DNA of 64,000 nt from Oscillospiraceae bacterium (GTDB lineage: Bacteria > Bacillota > Clostridia > Oscillospirales > Acutalibacteraceae): contig JAAYOC010000017.1 of the NCBI GenBank assembly GCA_012520505.1, positions 164,536 to 228,535 on the forward strand, written 5' to 3'. The position numbers and the translations under genes were made by a program. Positions within the stretch are counted from its first letter, which is position 1; each line of letters opens with the position of its first letter. Below are positions 25,070 to 36,200 of this stretch, in pieces. The notes below the pieces were generated by a model. It made no database searches. It was given only the letters and a program-made list of their open reading frames with translations, and had not been told where the DNA came from.

Positions 25070-25112
25070 CACGTCCCGTACACGCACACACGTATACGCG
25101 GGCGTGATTTTT
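25070..25112 (+). terminator. GC-rich imperfect hairpin after rplT
   Basis: CACGTCCCGTACACG and CGTATACGCGGGCGTG form an imperfect stem around CACACA, followed by ATTTTTGTGTTT. It probably ends the ribosomal-protein operon partially; the next gene starts only 20 bases later. Confidence 0.5.
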
Positions 25113-25132
25113 GTGTTTATGGGAGGAAAAAC

Positions 25133-25948
25133 GTGGATATAATTTCCAGTGTAAACAACCCAAAAATTAAAGCATACTGTGCTCTTAGCAGCAGTAACAA
25201 AGAGCGTAGAGAGAAGGGCCTTTTTGTATTGGAAGGTCTTCGTCTTTGTCAAGATGTTTTGCGTAGTGAATATTTTATTGAAGAACTTTTTTATACAAAA
25301 GAGAACGAAGAGAATATTAAAGAGCTTATATCTGTTTCAAAAAATGTGTATGAAATAGCGAATCATGTTGCAGAAAAAATGGCTGATACAAAAAATACAC
25401 AAGGAGTATTTTGTGTTGTTCAGATTTCAAAGAATGGTATTGATGTTAAAAACGGTATTGACAATAAGAAAAAAATTGACTATTCTGGCAAGTATGTTTT
25501 ATTAGAAAATGTTCAGGATCCAGCAAATCTTGGTGCAATAAGCAGAACAGCAGAAGCATTTGGGATTACTGGTTTAATTGTCTCTGGTGGATGTGATATT
25601 TACAGTCCAAAAGCAATGCGTGCGTCGATGGGAGCTTTGCTCCGTCTGCAAGTATTGTCAACTGACGATGTAACGAAAACACTTGATGATGCTAAAAATA
25701 ATGGTATGAAAACTTTTGCTTCGGTTATAAGTGATGATGCAATTAACATTAAATCTTGTGATTTTAATGGAGGTATAATTGTTGTTGTCGGAAATGAAGC
25801 AAATGGGATAACCGAAGAGGTCATAGCGAGTTGTGATTATAGTATTACGATTAGAATGTCAGGCAAAGCAGAGTCTCTTAATGTGGGAGCGGCAGCTTCC
25901 ATAATTATATGGGAAATGGTGAGCCGAAATGAGGAGCGTAAACTATAA
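25133..25948 (+). CDS. SpoU-type RNA 2'-O-methyltransferase (RlmB/TsnR family)
   Basis: A 271-residue protein. The N-terminal L30e-like substrate-binding domain covers about 1-100. The C-terminal SpoU domain has motif 1 LLENVQDPANLGAISRTAEAF, motif 2 IIVVVGNEANGI and motif 3 IRMSGKAESLNVGAAASI, forming the trefoil-knot SAM site. It methylates a ribose in rRNA; the position is not predictable. The start is GTG at 25133, after GGGAGG. Its end overlaps dprA by 20 bases. Confidence 0.92.
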   Translation: MDIISSVNNPKIKAYCALSSSNKERREKGLFVLEGLRLCQDVLRSEYFIEELFYTKENEENIKELISVSKNVYEIANHVAEKMADTKNTQGVFCVVQISKNGIDVKNGIDNKKKIDYSGKYVLLENVQDPANLGAISRTAEAFGITGLIVSGGCDIYSPKAMRASMGALLRLQVLSTDDVTKTLDDAKNNGMKTFASVISDDAINIKSCDFNGGIIVVVGNEANGITEEVIASCDYSITIRMSGKAESLNVGAAASIIIWEMVSRNEERKL

Positions 25949-27140
25949 TATTTGGTTACAAATAGCACTTGGGCCGGGTGCTAAAACTCGACAAATAATT
26001 GAAGAGTTTAAAACAGCGGAAAATATTTATAGGTCTACAGAATATGAATTAAAAATTTCCGGAGTTTTTACTCCAAAACAGATTGAAAAATTATCTATAA
26101 CTAAAATTGAAGATACATATAAGGTTATTGAAAACTGTGCAAAGATAAAAGCAGATATTGTTTGTTTTGATGATGACCTTTATCCGTATAGGCTTTTGGA
26201 GCTTCACAATTTTCCATTAGTCCTGTATGCGAAAGGAAATATATCTTTTTTATCTGCACCATTGCCGCTTGCCATTGTTGGTACACGTAATCCAATAGGA
26301 AGAAGTGAATATGCTGCGTCAATACTTTCAAAAGCATTATCAGCAACGGGTTTTACCATTGTTTCCGGTGGAGCACTTGGAATAGATTCAAAAGCACATA
26401 TTGCAGCTTTAAGTGGGCATGGTAAAACAATTGCAGTTTTAGGTTGCGGTTTTGGGTTTCAATATTTAATGGAAAATGAACCATTAAGACAAGCAATTGC
26501 TCTTGATGGGTTGCTTCTTTCAGAATTCCCACCGCATAGCAGACCTTTTAAAGGGTCGTTTCCAATTAGAAATAGAATAATTTCCGGTTTATCTCTTGGA
26601 ACGGTAGTTGTTGAGGCAGGAATTAAGAGTGGTTCTTTAATCACTGCAAAACTTGCCGGTGAGCAAAATAGAGAGGTATTCTCCGTACCGGGAATAAATG
26701 AAGGTTTAATTTATGCAGGTGGAGCGGAGCTTATTAGAGATGGAGCAATTCCTGTAGAAGTACCAATGGATGTAGTTGCACAGTACATAAACGAGTATTC
26801 TGAGTATATGATTTTTGATGAAAAGAATGATTTAATGCAAGATATCACTCAGATTTTTGATAATTTAGAAAAAAGTGATATTTCAGGTTCATTTAATGAT
26901 TATGGGTATATTCTTAAAGCAAGAACTACTAAATCGCACACAAAAAAAGAAATAAGTGATGACTTGTCAGAGAGTGCTATAAAGGTATATAATGCCTTTC
27001 GGGATATTCCATTGTCGGTTAATGAAATTGCTGATAAGGTAGTTATGCCGACAAATGTAGTACTCGGTGCACTTACAGAACTTGAAATATTTGGATATAT
27101 AGAACTTTTGCCAAATGCAAAATATATGTATAAAAAGTGA
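25929..27140 (+). CDS. dprA: DNA-processing protein DprA (Smf)
   Basis: A 403-residue protein. An N-terminal SAM-like helical region is followed by the Rossmann DprA core with VGTRNPIGRSEYA and VSGGALGIDSKAHIAAL and the GSRF-type segment, and by a C-terminal winged helix (SVNEIADKVVMPTNVVLGAL). It binds single-stranded DNA and loads RecA during transformation. It is present in many bacteria not known to be competent. It overlaps the upstream methyltransferase and is followed by topA, the common dprA-topA order. Confidence 0.95.
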   Translation: MRSVNYNIWLQIALGPGAKTRQIIEEFKTAENIYRSTEYELKISGVFTPKQIEKLSITKIEDTYKVIENCAKIKADIVCFDDDLYPYRLLELHNFPLVLYAKGNISFLSAPLPLAIVGTRNPIGRSEYAASILSKALSATGFTIVSGGALGIDSKAHIAALSGHGKTIAVLGCGFGFQYLMENEPLRQAIALDGLLLSEFPPHSRPFKGSFPIRNRIISGLSLGTVVVEAGIKSGSLITAKLAGEQNREVFSVPGINEGLIYAGGAELIRDGAIPVEVPMDVVAQYINEYSEYMIFDEKNDLMQDITQIFDNLEKSDISGSFNDYGYILKARTTKSHTKKEISDDLSESAIKVYNAFRDIPLSVNEIADKVVMPTNVVLGALTELEIFGYIELLPNAKYMYKK

Positions 27141-27154
27141 AAGGAACAGACAAT

Positions 27155-29269
27155 ATGTCAAAACTTATTATCGTTGAGTCACCTACAAAAACGAGAACTA
27201 TCAAGGGTTATCTTGGTAAGGATTATAAAATTGTTGCATCTATGGGTCATGTTAGAGACCTTCCGGCAGCAAAACTTAATGTAGATGTAAAAAATAATTT
27301 TGAGCCCAAATATGCGGTGATAAAGGGGAAGGAAAATCTTGTTCGAGAGTTGAAAGATGAAGTTGCTAAAGCGGAAGAAGTGTATTTAGCAACAGATCCG
27401 GACCGTGAAGGTGAAGCTATTTCTTGGCATCTTGCAACTTTACTTGATTTGGATCTTAATAAGGCAAATCGTGTACATTTTAATGAAATTACAAAGACGG
27501 GCATCATGAAGGGAATTGAAAACCCTCATAAAATAGACATGGATCTTGTTAATGCTCAACAGGCTCGTAGAATTCTTGATCGTCTCGTAGGATATAGACT
27601 CAGTCCTTTCGTTTCACAGAAAATACGTAGAGGTCTTTCAGCTGGGCGCGTACAGAGTGTAGCTGTAAGACTTATTGTAGATAGAGAAGAAGAAATTCGT
27701 GCGTTTAAGTCGGAAGAATATTGGACTCTTGACGCAAAGTTTGTTCCACGATTAACAAAAAAGGTTTTTGAGGCAACTTTTGTTGGCGATGAAACAGGAA
27801 AAGATAAAATTGTAAACAAAGAACAAGCAGATAAATACCTTGCTCGTTTGGAAGGTGCTGAATATGTGGTAACAAGTGTCAAAAAGGGTGTAAGAAGAAA
27901 ACAGCCGGCACCTCCTTTTAATACCTCGACTCTTCAACAGGATGCATCAAGAAGACTTGGATTTCAAACAAGGCGTACAATGAAAGTAGCACAGGAACTT
28001 TATGAAGGAATAAGTATAGATGGTGCAAGTGCTACAGGTCTTATTACATATATGAGAACGGACTCTCTTCGTATTTCAGAAGAGGCTCGTGTAATGACAG
28101 ATGCTTACATTAAAGAAATGTATGGAGACAAATATGTTCCGGAAAAACCTCGTTATTTTAAATCGAGAAATAATGCTCAGGATGCGCATGAAGCAATTCG
28201 TCCAACAAATGTTACTTTAACTCCGGAAAAAGCAAAAGCATCGTTAACTTCTGATCAGTATAGGCTTTACAAGCTTATTTGGCAGCGATTTATTGCAAGT
28301 CTTATGGCAACGTGTGTACAAAATACAATCAAAGTTGAAATTAAGGGAGCACAGCCGGGAAACGATAGAGAATATTGTATGTTTTCAGCAAGTGGATACA
28401 GTGTTAAGTTTGATGGATATACAGTTCTTTATGATACAGATAGTGATGATGAAGAAGGTAAAATAAAAGTTCCGGATTTATCAAAAGGAGAGAGTTTGAA
28501 GATTAAAGAACTCAAGGGTAATCAGCATTTTACACAGCCTCCTTCACGTTTTACGGAAGCAGCTTTAGTTAAGGCTCTTGAAGAAAATGGTATTGGTCGT
28601 CCAAGTACATATGCCTCTATAATTACTACAATTATTTCAAGAGAATATGTCATAAGAGATGGAAAACTTTTAAAACCAACAGAGCTTGGTGAAGCTACAA
28701 CAAATCTTTTAAAAACCAGATTCCCTAAATTTATCAATATGAAGTTTACAGCCCAGATGGAAACAAATTTGGACGAAGTTTCAGAAGGTAAGAGGGGCTA
28801 TGTTGAAATGGTTTCAGATTTCTATGATGAACTTGAAGCTACCCTCAAAAAAGCGAAGATAGATATGGAAGGAATAAAAATTCAGCTTGAGGAAGATAAA
28901 ACAGATATTCCTTGTGAAAAATGCGGGGAATTGATGGTTATAAAGACTGGTCGATTTGGTAAATTCCTTGCATGTCCAGGGTACCCGGAATGTAAGAATA
29001 CAAAACCGTTGATACAGGAAACAGGTGTTAAGTGTCCTAAGTGTGGTGGCAATGTAATTCAAAGAAAATCGAAAAAAGGATTCGTATTCTACGGTTGTAG
29101 TAATTATCCAACATGTGATTTCAGTACTTGGGATACTCCGGTTAATGAAGAAGTTTGTCCTGAATGTGGTAATAATTTATTTAAGAACAAGGGAATGCAT
29201 ATTTGTCTTAAAGAGGGCTGTGGATATGAGGCAGCAGCTCCTAGAAAGAGAATTAAAAGTAATGACTAA
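27155..29269 (+). CDS. topA: DNA topoisomerase I
   Basis: A 704-residue type IA topoisomerase. The TOPRIM domain starts MSKLIIVESPTK with the acidic DPDREGEAI. The active-site tyrosine is in ITYMRTDSLR. Three C-terminal four-cysteine zinc ribbons are visible (CEKCGE with CPGYPEC; CPKCGG with CSNYPTC; CPECGN with CLKEGC). It relaxes negative supercoils. I start at 27155, with AAGGA nine bases upstream; a GTG at 27137 has no ribosome site. Confidence 0.96.
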   Translation: MSKLIIVESPTKTRTIKGYLGKDYKIVASMGHVRDLPAAKLNVDVKNNFEPKYAVIKGKENLVRELKDEVAKAEEVYLATDPDREGEAISWHLATLLDLDLNKANRVHFNEITKTGIMKGIENPHKIDMDLVNAQQARRILDRLVGYRLSPFVSQKIRRGLSAGRVQSVAVRLIVDREEEIRAFKSEEYWTLDAKFVPRLTKKVFEATFVGDETGKDKIVNKEQADKYLARLEGAEYVVTSVKKGVRRKQPAPPFNTSTLQQDASRRLGFQTRRTMKVAQELYEGISIDGASATGLITYMRTDSLRISEEARVMTDAYIKEMYGDKYVPEKPRYFKSRNNAQDAHEAIRPTNVTLTPEKAKASLTSDQYRLYKLIWQRFIASLMATCVQNTIKVEIKGAQPGNDREYCMFSASGYSVKFDGYTVLYDTDSDDEEGKIKVPDLSKGESLKIKELKGNQHFTQPPSRFTEAALVKALEENGIGRPSTYASIITTIISREYVIRDGKLLKPTELGEATTNLLKTRFPKFINMKFTAQMETNLDEVSEGKRGYVEMVSDFYDELEATLKKAKIDMEGIKIQLEEDKTDIPCEKCGELMVIKTGRFGKFLACPGYPECKNTKPLIQETGVKCPKCGGNVIQRKSKKGFVFYGCSNYPTCDFSTWDTPVNEEVCPECGNNLFKNKGMHICLKEGCGYEAAAPRKRIKSND

Positions 29270-30569
29270 AAAAGCAATTGTCGTAGGAGCTGGTTTTGCC
29301 GGTGTTGAAGCGGCTATGCAATTGTCAAGGGCGGGTATTAAAACACATCTTTATGAAATGAAACCGATTAAATTTTCTCCCGCTCACAAAAATGAGAACT
29401 TTGCAGAACTCGTTTGTTCAAATTCTTTCAAAGCTCAGCGTATAGATTCTGCTGCCGGTCTTTTGAAAGAAGAAATGACTCGTTTTGATTCGCTTTGTGT
29501 ACGTATTGCGAAGGAATGTAGTGTTCCTGCAGGTGATGCACTTTCAGTGGATAGAGAAATTTTTGCACAGAGAGTTACTGATGAAGTTATAAAATGTGAA
29601 AACATAACAATTCATAGGGAAGAAGTAACTGATATCCCGGAAATTGGTAAGGATGCAGATGCAGTAATCATTGCTGCAGGTCCACTTGTGTCGGATGCAC
29701 TTGCCGAGAAAATAGAAAACCTATGCGGTTCTTTTCTTCATTTCTTTGACGCAGTTTCACCGATTGTTAGTGCTGATAGTATAGATATGGATAAAGCATT
29801 CTTTCAATCTCGCTACGATAGAGGCGGAGAAAAGGATTATATTAATTGCCCTATGAATAGGGAAGAATATGAAGCTTTTTATGAGGAACTTATAAGAGCT
29901 GAAAGTGTTTTGCAACAGGATTTTGATAAGCGAAAAGGCGTTTATGAAGGTTGTATGCCAATTGAAATTATGGCATTAAGAGGAGCCGATACAATGCGTT
30001 TTGGTCCACTTAAGCCGGTAGGTCTTAAAGATCCTCGCACCGGACATCGCCCATGGGCATGTTTGCAACTTCGAAAAGAAACTGCAGAGGGAACAATGTA
30101 TAATCTTGTTGGATTTCAGACCAACTTGAAGTTTGGAGAACAAAAGAGAGTTTTCTCTATGATTCCGGCACTTCACAATGCTGAATTTTTTCGATATGGT
30201 GTAATGCATAGGAATACTTTTATCAATTCGCCTAAGCTACTCGGTCCTGATTTTGCATTTAAATCTGTTCCGGGACTCTATTTTGCAGGTCAAATAACCG
30301 GAGTTGAAGGGTACATGGAATCTGCAATGTCCGGCATTCTTGCGGGAATAAATGTAGCAAGAATGCTTAATAAACAGGAACCATTAATTCTTCCAAAAAC
30401 TACTATGATGGGAGCACTTTCTGCTTACATCAGCGACCCTACAGTTGAAAATTTTCAACCTATGGGTGCAAACTTTGGTGTTTTACCACCAATCGAACCA
30501 TATATAAAAGAAAAGAAAGAAAGGTATGCCGCTTTGGCAGATAGAGCATTAAAGGAGTTTAAAGTATGA
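29262..30569 (+). CDS. trmFO: tRNA (uracil-5-)-methyltransferase TrmFO (folate-dependent)
   Basis: A 435-residue FAD protein. The N-terminal motif IVVGAGFAGVEAAMQLSRAG is at 6-25. NSFKAQRIDSAAGLLKEEM and the later CMPIEIMALRGADTMRFGPLKPVGL are TrmFO signatures. It makes ribothymidine at U54 of tRNA using methylenetetrahydrofolate. The ATG at 29262 overlaps the last codons of topA by 8 bases. A longer frame from 29115 would read through the topA zinc fingers in another frame and is not the true start. Confidence 0.95.
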   Translation: MTKKAIVVGAGFAGVEAAMQLSRAGIKTHLYEMKPIKFSPAHKNENFAELVCSNSFKAQRIDSAAGLLKEEMTRFDSLCVRIAKECSVPAGDALSVDREIFAQRVTDEVIKCENITIHREEVTDIPEIGKDADAVIIAAGPLVSDALAEKIENLCGSFLHFFDAVSPIVSADSIDMDKAFFQSRYDRGGEKDYINCPMNREEYEAFYEELIRAESVLQQDFDKRKGVYEGCMPIEIMALRGADTMRFGPLKPVGLKDPRTGHRPWACLQLRKETAEGTMYNLVGFQTNLKFGEQKRVFSMIPALHNAEFFRYGVMHRNTFINSPKLLGPDFAFKSVPGLYFAGQITGVEGYMESAMSGILAGINVARMLNKQEPLILPKTTMMGALSAYISDPTVENFQPMGANFGVLPPIEPYIKEKKERYAALADRALKEFKV

Positions 30570-31576
30570 AAATAATCGTTGATGCATTCGGAGGCGATAA
30601 TGCGCCACTTGAAATTCTAAAAGGAGCAGCAGCTGCAAGAAAAGAATATGGTTGTGAAATTATTCTTTGTGGAGATGAAGCTAAGATTAAGGCTTGTGCA
30701 AGAGAAAAAAGTATCGATATTGAAGGAATGGAAATAGCACACTCTGAAGATGTAGTTCTTGTGGAAGAAGATCCAAGAACAATTCTTAAAGAACATAAGG
30801 ATTCTTCAATGGGGCTGGGTCTTCAATTACTTGCAAAGGGAGAAGGCGACGCATTTGTAACAGCCGGCTCAACAGGGGCCGTTGTTTTAGGTGGAACTTT
30901 TCTTGTGAAGAGAATAAAAGGAGTTAAACGTGCAGCTTTCGCAAGTCTTTTACCTTCAGATGAAGGTAGATTTATGCTTATGGACTGTGGTGCTAACCTT
31001 AATTGTTCGTCGGCAACACTTGATATGTTTGCAAAAATGGCAACCATATACATGGAAAAGGTTGAAGGTGTAGAAAATCCAAGGGTTGCTCTTGCAAATA
31101 TTGGTGTTGAGGAAAATAAAGGCACAGAGATTCTTGTTGAAACACATCAACTTATGAAAAATGCTCCATACAACTTTGTAGGAAATCTTGAAGCTCGTGA
31201 TATTCCTGTAGGTGGAGCAGATATAGTAATTTGTGAAGGTTTTACAGGAAACATAATTTTGAAGATGTACGAAGGTGTTGCAAGAGTAATTTTTAAGAAT
31301 ATTAAACGTATTTTTAAGAAGAGCATATTGTCAAAACTGGCAATTCCTTTTCTCTTACGCGGATTGGTAGAATTTAGAAAGAAGATGGATTATAAAGAGT
31401 TCGGTGGAGCTCCACTTATGGGAATTTCAAAACCTATAATTAAAGCTCATGGTTCATCAGATAAACGTGCATTTAAAAATGCAATTCGCCAAGCTATTCA
31501 TTATGCTGAAAGTGGTGCAATTGAAGAAATAACAAAACTTGCAAAGAAAGAGGAAATTGAAGAGGACGATGAGTAA
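30566..31576 (+). CDS. plsX: Phosphate acyltransferase PlsX
   Basis: A 336-residue protein with the PlsX start MKIIVDAFGGDNAP, the GSTGAVVLGGTFLVKR segment and MDCGANLNCSSATLDMFAKMA. It converts acyl-ACP into acyl-phosphate for PlsY in phospholipid synthesis. Its ATG overlaps the trmFO stop by four bases and its stop overlaps the rnc start by one. The acpP gene usual between plsX and rnc is absent here. Confidence 0.96.
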   Translation: MKIIVDAFGGDNAPLEILKGAAAARKEYGCEIILCGDEAKIKACAREKSIDIEGMEIAHSEDVVLVEEDPRTILKEHKDSSMGLGLQLLAKGEGDAFVTAGSTGAVVLGGTFLVKRIKGVKRAAFASLLPSDEGRFMLMDCGANLNCSSATLDMFAKMATIYMEKVEGVENPRVALANIGVEENKGTEILVETHQLMKNAPYNFVGNLEARDIPVGGADIVICEGFTGNIILKMYEGVARVIFKNIKRIFKKSILSKLAIPFLLRGLVEFRKKMDYKEFGGAPLMGISKPIIKAHGSSDKRAFKNAIRQAIHYAESGAIEEITKLAKKEEIEEDDE

Positions 31577-32253
31577 TGAATGTTGCTGATTTTGAAGCTA
31601 GAATTGGCTACAAATACAACGACATAAAACTCCTTGAAACTGCACTTACACATTCTTCTTATGCAAATGAAAAAGGAAATGGTCATAAATCTAATGAACG
31701 TCTTGAATTTTTAGGTGATTCAGTTCTTAGTTTTATTACAGCTGATTACTTTTTTACAAATTTTAAAGACATTCCGGAAGGAGACTTAACAAGACTTCGT
31801 GCAGCGACAGTTTGTGAAAAATCCCTTTTTGAATTTGCAAAAGAAATAGATTTGGGAGAATATCTTCTTCTAGGCAAAGGTGAGCAGAGAACGGGAGGAA
31901 GAGAACGTGCATCCATTTTGGCTGACGCGTTTGAGGCCCTTATTGCTTCTCTTTATCTTGATGGCGGAATTGAAGCGGCACGAAAGTTTGTCGTACAGTT
32001 TGTTAAAACTGCTATTAAATCTAATAAAATTGTTTTTGATGATTATAAAACAGTTCTTCAAGAAGTGATTCAAAAGAATCCTGAAGAAAAGCTTACCTAC
32101 GTACTTACAAATGAGATTGGACCAGACCATGACAAAATATTCGAAGTTGAGGTACATCTCAATTCGAATGTTATTGGAAAAGGAACCGGAAGAACTAAAA
32201 AACATGCAGAACAAGAAGCTGCAAAAGAAGCATTGGAGCTAATGGGCTTATGA
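31576..32253 (+). CDS. rnc: Ribonuclease III
   Basis: A 225-residue double-strand-specific endonuclease. The catalytic signature NERLEFLGDSVL is at about residues 39-50, the second acidic pair is in ILADAFEALIA, and the C-terminal double-stranded RNA-binding domain ends in GRTKKHAEQEAAKEALELM. It processes rRNA precursors and regulatory duplexes. It overlaps plsX by one base and the radical SAM gene by four. Confidence 0.97.
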   Translation: MNVADFEARIGYKYNDIKLLETALTHSSYANEKGNGHKSNERLEFLGDSVLSFITADYFFTNFKDIPEGDLTRLRAATVCEKSLFEFAKEIDLGEYLLLGKGEQRTGGRERASILADAFEALIASLYLDGGIEAARKFVVQFVKTAIKSNKIVFDDYKTVLQEVIQKNPEEKLTYVLTNEIGPDHDKIFEVEVHLNSNVIGKGTGRTKKHAEQEAAKEALELMGL

Positions 32254-33236
32254 CTCATAAAAATATAGCTGTTTTTGTGGCACATGAAGGATGCCCAAAT
32301 GAATGCAGTTTTTGTAATCAGCATATAATATCCGGAAAACAAGAGACCGCCAGTGCAGCTGACGTTCAAAGTGCAGTAGAAACTGCTTTGAAGTCGGGCT
32401 GTTTTGACGGTCAACTTGCTTTTTTTGGCGGTAGTTTTACTGCAATAGACAGGTTCTATATGCTGGAACTTTTAACTGCTGCAAAACCTTTTTATGAGAA
32501 GGGACAGATCAGTGGAATTCGTATTTCTACAAGACCTGATGCAATAGATGAAAAGATTTTGAAGATCTTAAAAGAATATGGCGTAAAAGCAATTGAACTC
32601 GGTGCACAGAGTATGGATGATAATGTACTTTTTTTAAATAAGCGGGGTCATACTGCCGATGATGTAAGAGTAGCTTCAAAACTCATTAAAGAATATGATT
32701 TTGAGTTAGGTCTTCAGATGATGACAGGACTTTTTGGTGATACAGATAAAGGCGCACTTTTTACTGCTGATGAAATTATAAAATTAAACCCAGAAACAGT
32801 TAGAATTTATCCAACTGTTGTTCTTGAAGGAACAGAGCTTTGTAGGCTTTATAGAGCGGGAAAGTATCAGCCACAAACTATTGACGATGCGGTTCTTCTT
32901 TGTGGAAAACTTCTTTTAAAATTTCATAAAGCGAATATAAAAGTTATAAGACTTGGCCTTCATTCGGGTGGAAATGTAGAAGAAGGATTTGTTGCCGGGG
33001 TTTATCATCCTGCTTTTCGTGAATTAGTGGAAGGACAAATATATTTGGATTTAATACTTTCAAGGCTTAAAGAAAAAGGTGAATATAAAATTTTTGTAAA
33101 TCCTAAAGAAATTTCAAAAATGGTAGGACAAAACAGAAAGAATATAGTACAATTAAAAGATAATAATTACATCTGTAAGGTGTTTTCAGATAAATCTTTA
33201 GGAAAGTATGAAATCAATATAGAGGTTGACGAATAA
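32250..33236 (+). CDS. Radical SAM protein (Elp3-like family) upstream of smc
   Basis: A 328-residue protein. The [4Fe-4S] motif GCPNECSFCNQ (C-x3-C-x2-C) is at residues 14-24, followed by the radical SAM barrel with FFGGSFTAID and the SAM-contacting ISTRPDAI. The family is conserved between rnc and smc in Clostridia; its substrate is not known to me. Both ends overlap neighbours (ATGA with rnc, one base with smc). Confidence 0.9.
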   Translation: MTHKNIAVFVAHEGCPNECSFCNQHIISGKQETASAADVQSAVETALKSGCFDGQLAFFGGSFTAIDRFYMLELLTAAKPFYEKGQISGIRISTRPDAIDEKILKILKEYGVKAIELGAQSMDDNVLFLNKRGHTADDVRVASKLIKEYDFELGLQMMTGLFGDTDKGALFTADEIIKLNPETVRIYPTVVLEGTELCRLYRAGKYQPQTIDDAVLLCGKLLLKFHKANIKVIRLGLHSGGNVEEGFVAGVYHPAFRELVEGQIYLDLILSRLKEKGEYKIFVNPKEISKMVGQNRKNIVQLKDNNYICKVFSDKSLGKYEINIEVDE

Positions 33237-36200
33237 TGATACTTAAATCGCTTGAAATGCAAGGGTTTAAATCCTTCCCTGATAAAACTGTTTTGGAATT
33301 CGACAAAGGAATGACTTCTGTAGTTGGACCGAACGGTTCAGGAAAGAGTAATATTGTTGATGCGGTACGTTGGGTTTTAGGTGAACAATCAACTAAAAAT
33401 CTTCGTGGTGCAAGAATGGAAGATGTTATCTTTGGTGGAACTACTGTTAGAAAAGCTATGGGTTTTGCTGAAGTTGTTTTGCGTCTTGACAATAAAGATA
33501 GAGGCCTTGCAAATGACAACGATGAAGTAGTAATTGCTAGACGTTATTACAGATCGGGAGAAAGTGAATATAGAATTAATGGTGAAGTAGTAAGACTTAA
33601 AGATATAAATGAGCTTTTTATGGATACCGGACTTGGAAGAGATGGTTATTCTATCGTAAGTCAAGGTAAAATTGCAGATATGGTATCTGCTAAGTCAAAA
33701 GAGAGAAGAGATATTTTAGAGGAAGCTGCCGGAATTTCGTTTTTCCGTTATAGAAGAGCAGATGCTCTTCGTCGCCTTACCCAGGCAGAAGAGAACTTAG
33801 TAAGACTTCGTGATATTCTTTTGGAACTTGAGTCAAGAATCGGACCTTTGAAATCGCAAAGTGAAAAAGCACGAAAGTTTTTAGTTCTTGCAGAAGAACG
33901 AAAGACTCTTGAAATTAGTCTTTGGCTCTATATCATTGATTCACTTAAGGAAAAGCTTCGTGAGCAGGAATCTAAAATTGAAATTTCTCAAACAGATTTT
34001 GATAAAGCACAGGGCGAACTTGAAGAGATTGAACAGAAGATAGATGCTAAAATTGCTCGCACACAGGAAATCACTTGTGAAATAGATGATCTTAGAAATC
34101 TAATGTCAGAATTTGATGAGACGGCTTCTAATATTAATTCAAAGATTGCAGTTGCAGAAAATACAATTGAACATAATGAGGAATCAATCGCCAGGATAAA
34201 AGGGGAAATGCAAGAAGAGGGAAGCAGTCGTTTGGAAACAGAGAAGCAGATTGTTGAACTTCTTGAAAAGATTGAAGAGTTTGAAGAATTTGAATCATTA
34301 AAACTTGAAGAAATTGGTGCATTAACTCTAGATGTAAATTCTCTTTCAAAAACAAACATAGAAAGTTCAGATAAACTTCTTGAACTTACAAATAAACTTT
34401 CGAAACTATCAGAAAAAATTGCAGACCTTCGTGTACAGAAATCAGCTGCTTTTTCAGGTAGAGAAGAATTATTAACTCGTCTTGAAGGGGCAAGTCAGAG
34501 TAAAGATGAACGTGCTGAACTTGTGGCAAAGTTAAAAAAAGAACAAGATGAAGCAAAAAAAGACCTTGATGCTGCAAATGAAGCAGTGACGAGTCATACA
34601 AATACAATTAATGGTCATCAACTTCTTGTGAAAAATAAAGAAGAGAAGTTTGAATCCAGCAAGGTAAATGTAGAAGCAAAACGTCTTGAAGTTTCATCAC
34701 TTGAAGAAAAAATTCGTATGCTTTTAGAACTTGAAAAAAATATGGAAGGATATGCAGGAAGCGTAAAAGCTGTTTTAAAAGAGGCGAAACATGGTTCTCT
34801 TTCAGGAGTTCATGGACCACTTTTGAAACTTATCAATGTTAAAGATAAGTATCAAGTTGCAATTGAAACTGCACTTGGTGCAACTGTTCAGCATATTGTT
34901 GTTAAAACAGAAGCCGATGCAAAAAGAGCAATTAAATTTTTAAAAGATAAAAATTTAGGTCGTGCAACTTTTCTTCCAATTTCAACTATAAAGGGAAAGG
35001 AACTTCAAGAAAAAGGTCTTGATGATTGCTTTGGTTACATAGATATTGCAAGTAATCTCGTAGAAGTTGATAAAAAATATGCAGAAATAGTGAAATCTCA
35101 GCTTGCCAGAACAGTTGTTGTTGAAGATCTTGATTCTGCAATTAGCATTGCAAAGAAATACAATAACCGTTTTAAGCTTGTTACCCTAGATGGACAGGTT
35201 ATTAATGCCGGCGGCTCAATGACCGGTGGTTCAAAAATTAAGAATGCCGGATTACTTTCTCAATCAGGAGCAATTGAGGAACATAAAAAGACGCTTGAAA
35301 TTCTTAAAAAAGAACTTACAAGAGTAGAAGATGTATTCAAAGTTGCAACTGAAGAGTTTGCTAAAGCAAAAGCAGAATTAGACGCAGCAGAATCAGACCT
35401 TATCACAGCAAATGAAAATAAAGTTCGTTCTGAAAGTGCCTTAAAACTTGTAGAAGGTCAACTTGTTTCAGTGATGGATGCAATAACAGAAATTGATGAT
35501 GAGCAGAAAAATGCTCAATCTCGTATAGAAGAGTTTGAGCGAATTGCAAAAGATGCTGAAAAGAACGAAGAAGCTCTCATTAAAGAGAGTGAAACTCTTG
35601 AAAATGAAATTGCTACTCTTACAGGAAGTAAAGAAGAACTTCAAAGACAACGTGAGAAAATGGCCGAACGTAGTGCACAACTTAATGTAGAGCTTACTGA
35701 AATTAGAAAAGATATTCAGTCTAACAGAAACATTGTTGAAAGGCTTACGGAAGCTTCAGTAACAGTAGCAAATAAAGAGGAAGAACATAAAAATCAAATT
35801 AGGCTTTATGAAGAAGCAAATAAGGGTCTTCTTGAAGAAATTGAACAACTGAAAGAGAAAATAAATGAACTTAAATCTCAGAACTTCAGTTCTGAAGAAA
35901 AAATTGAAGTTCTTATGAAAGAAAGAAACGAAGGAGAAGCTGAAAGTAATAGACTTCGTCAATTTGAACGTGAAAAGAGCCTGGAAAGAGAACGTCTTTC
36001 CGGAGAACTTGCTCGTCTTACAGAACGTAAAGCAAATATGTTGGGCGAACATGAGGAAACCTTAAATAAACTTTATGAAGAATATCAGCTTTCGAGAAGA
36101 GAAGCTGCAGAAATTGCAGAGCCCGCTGAAAATCCTAGTGAAACAAAGATACAGCTTACTGCCGTTAAGAATAAGATAAAGGCGATGGGTTCGGTAAATG

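Noticed and set aside
29115..29261. Extended N-terminus of TrmFO
   Set aside because: Reads through the topA zinc fingers in another frame; the FAD motif begins right after the ATG at 29262.
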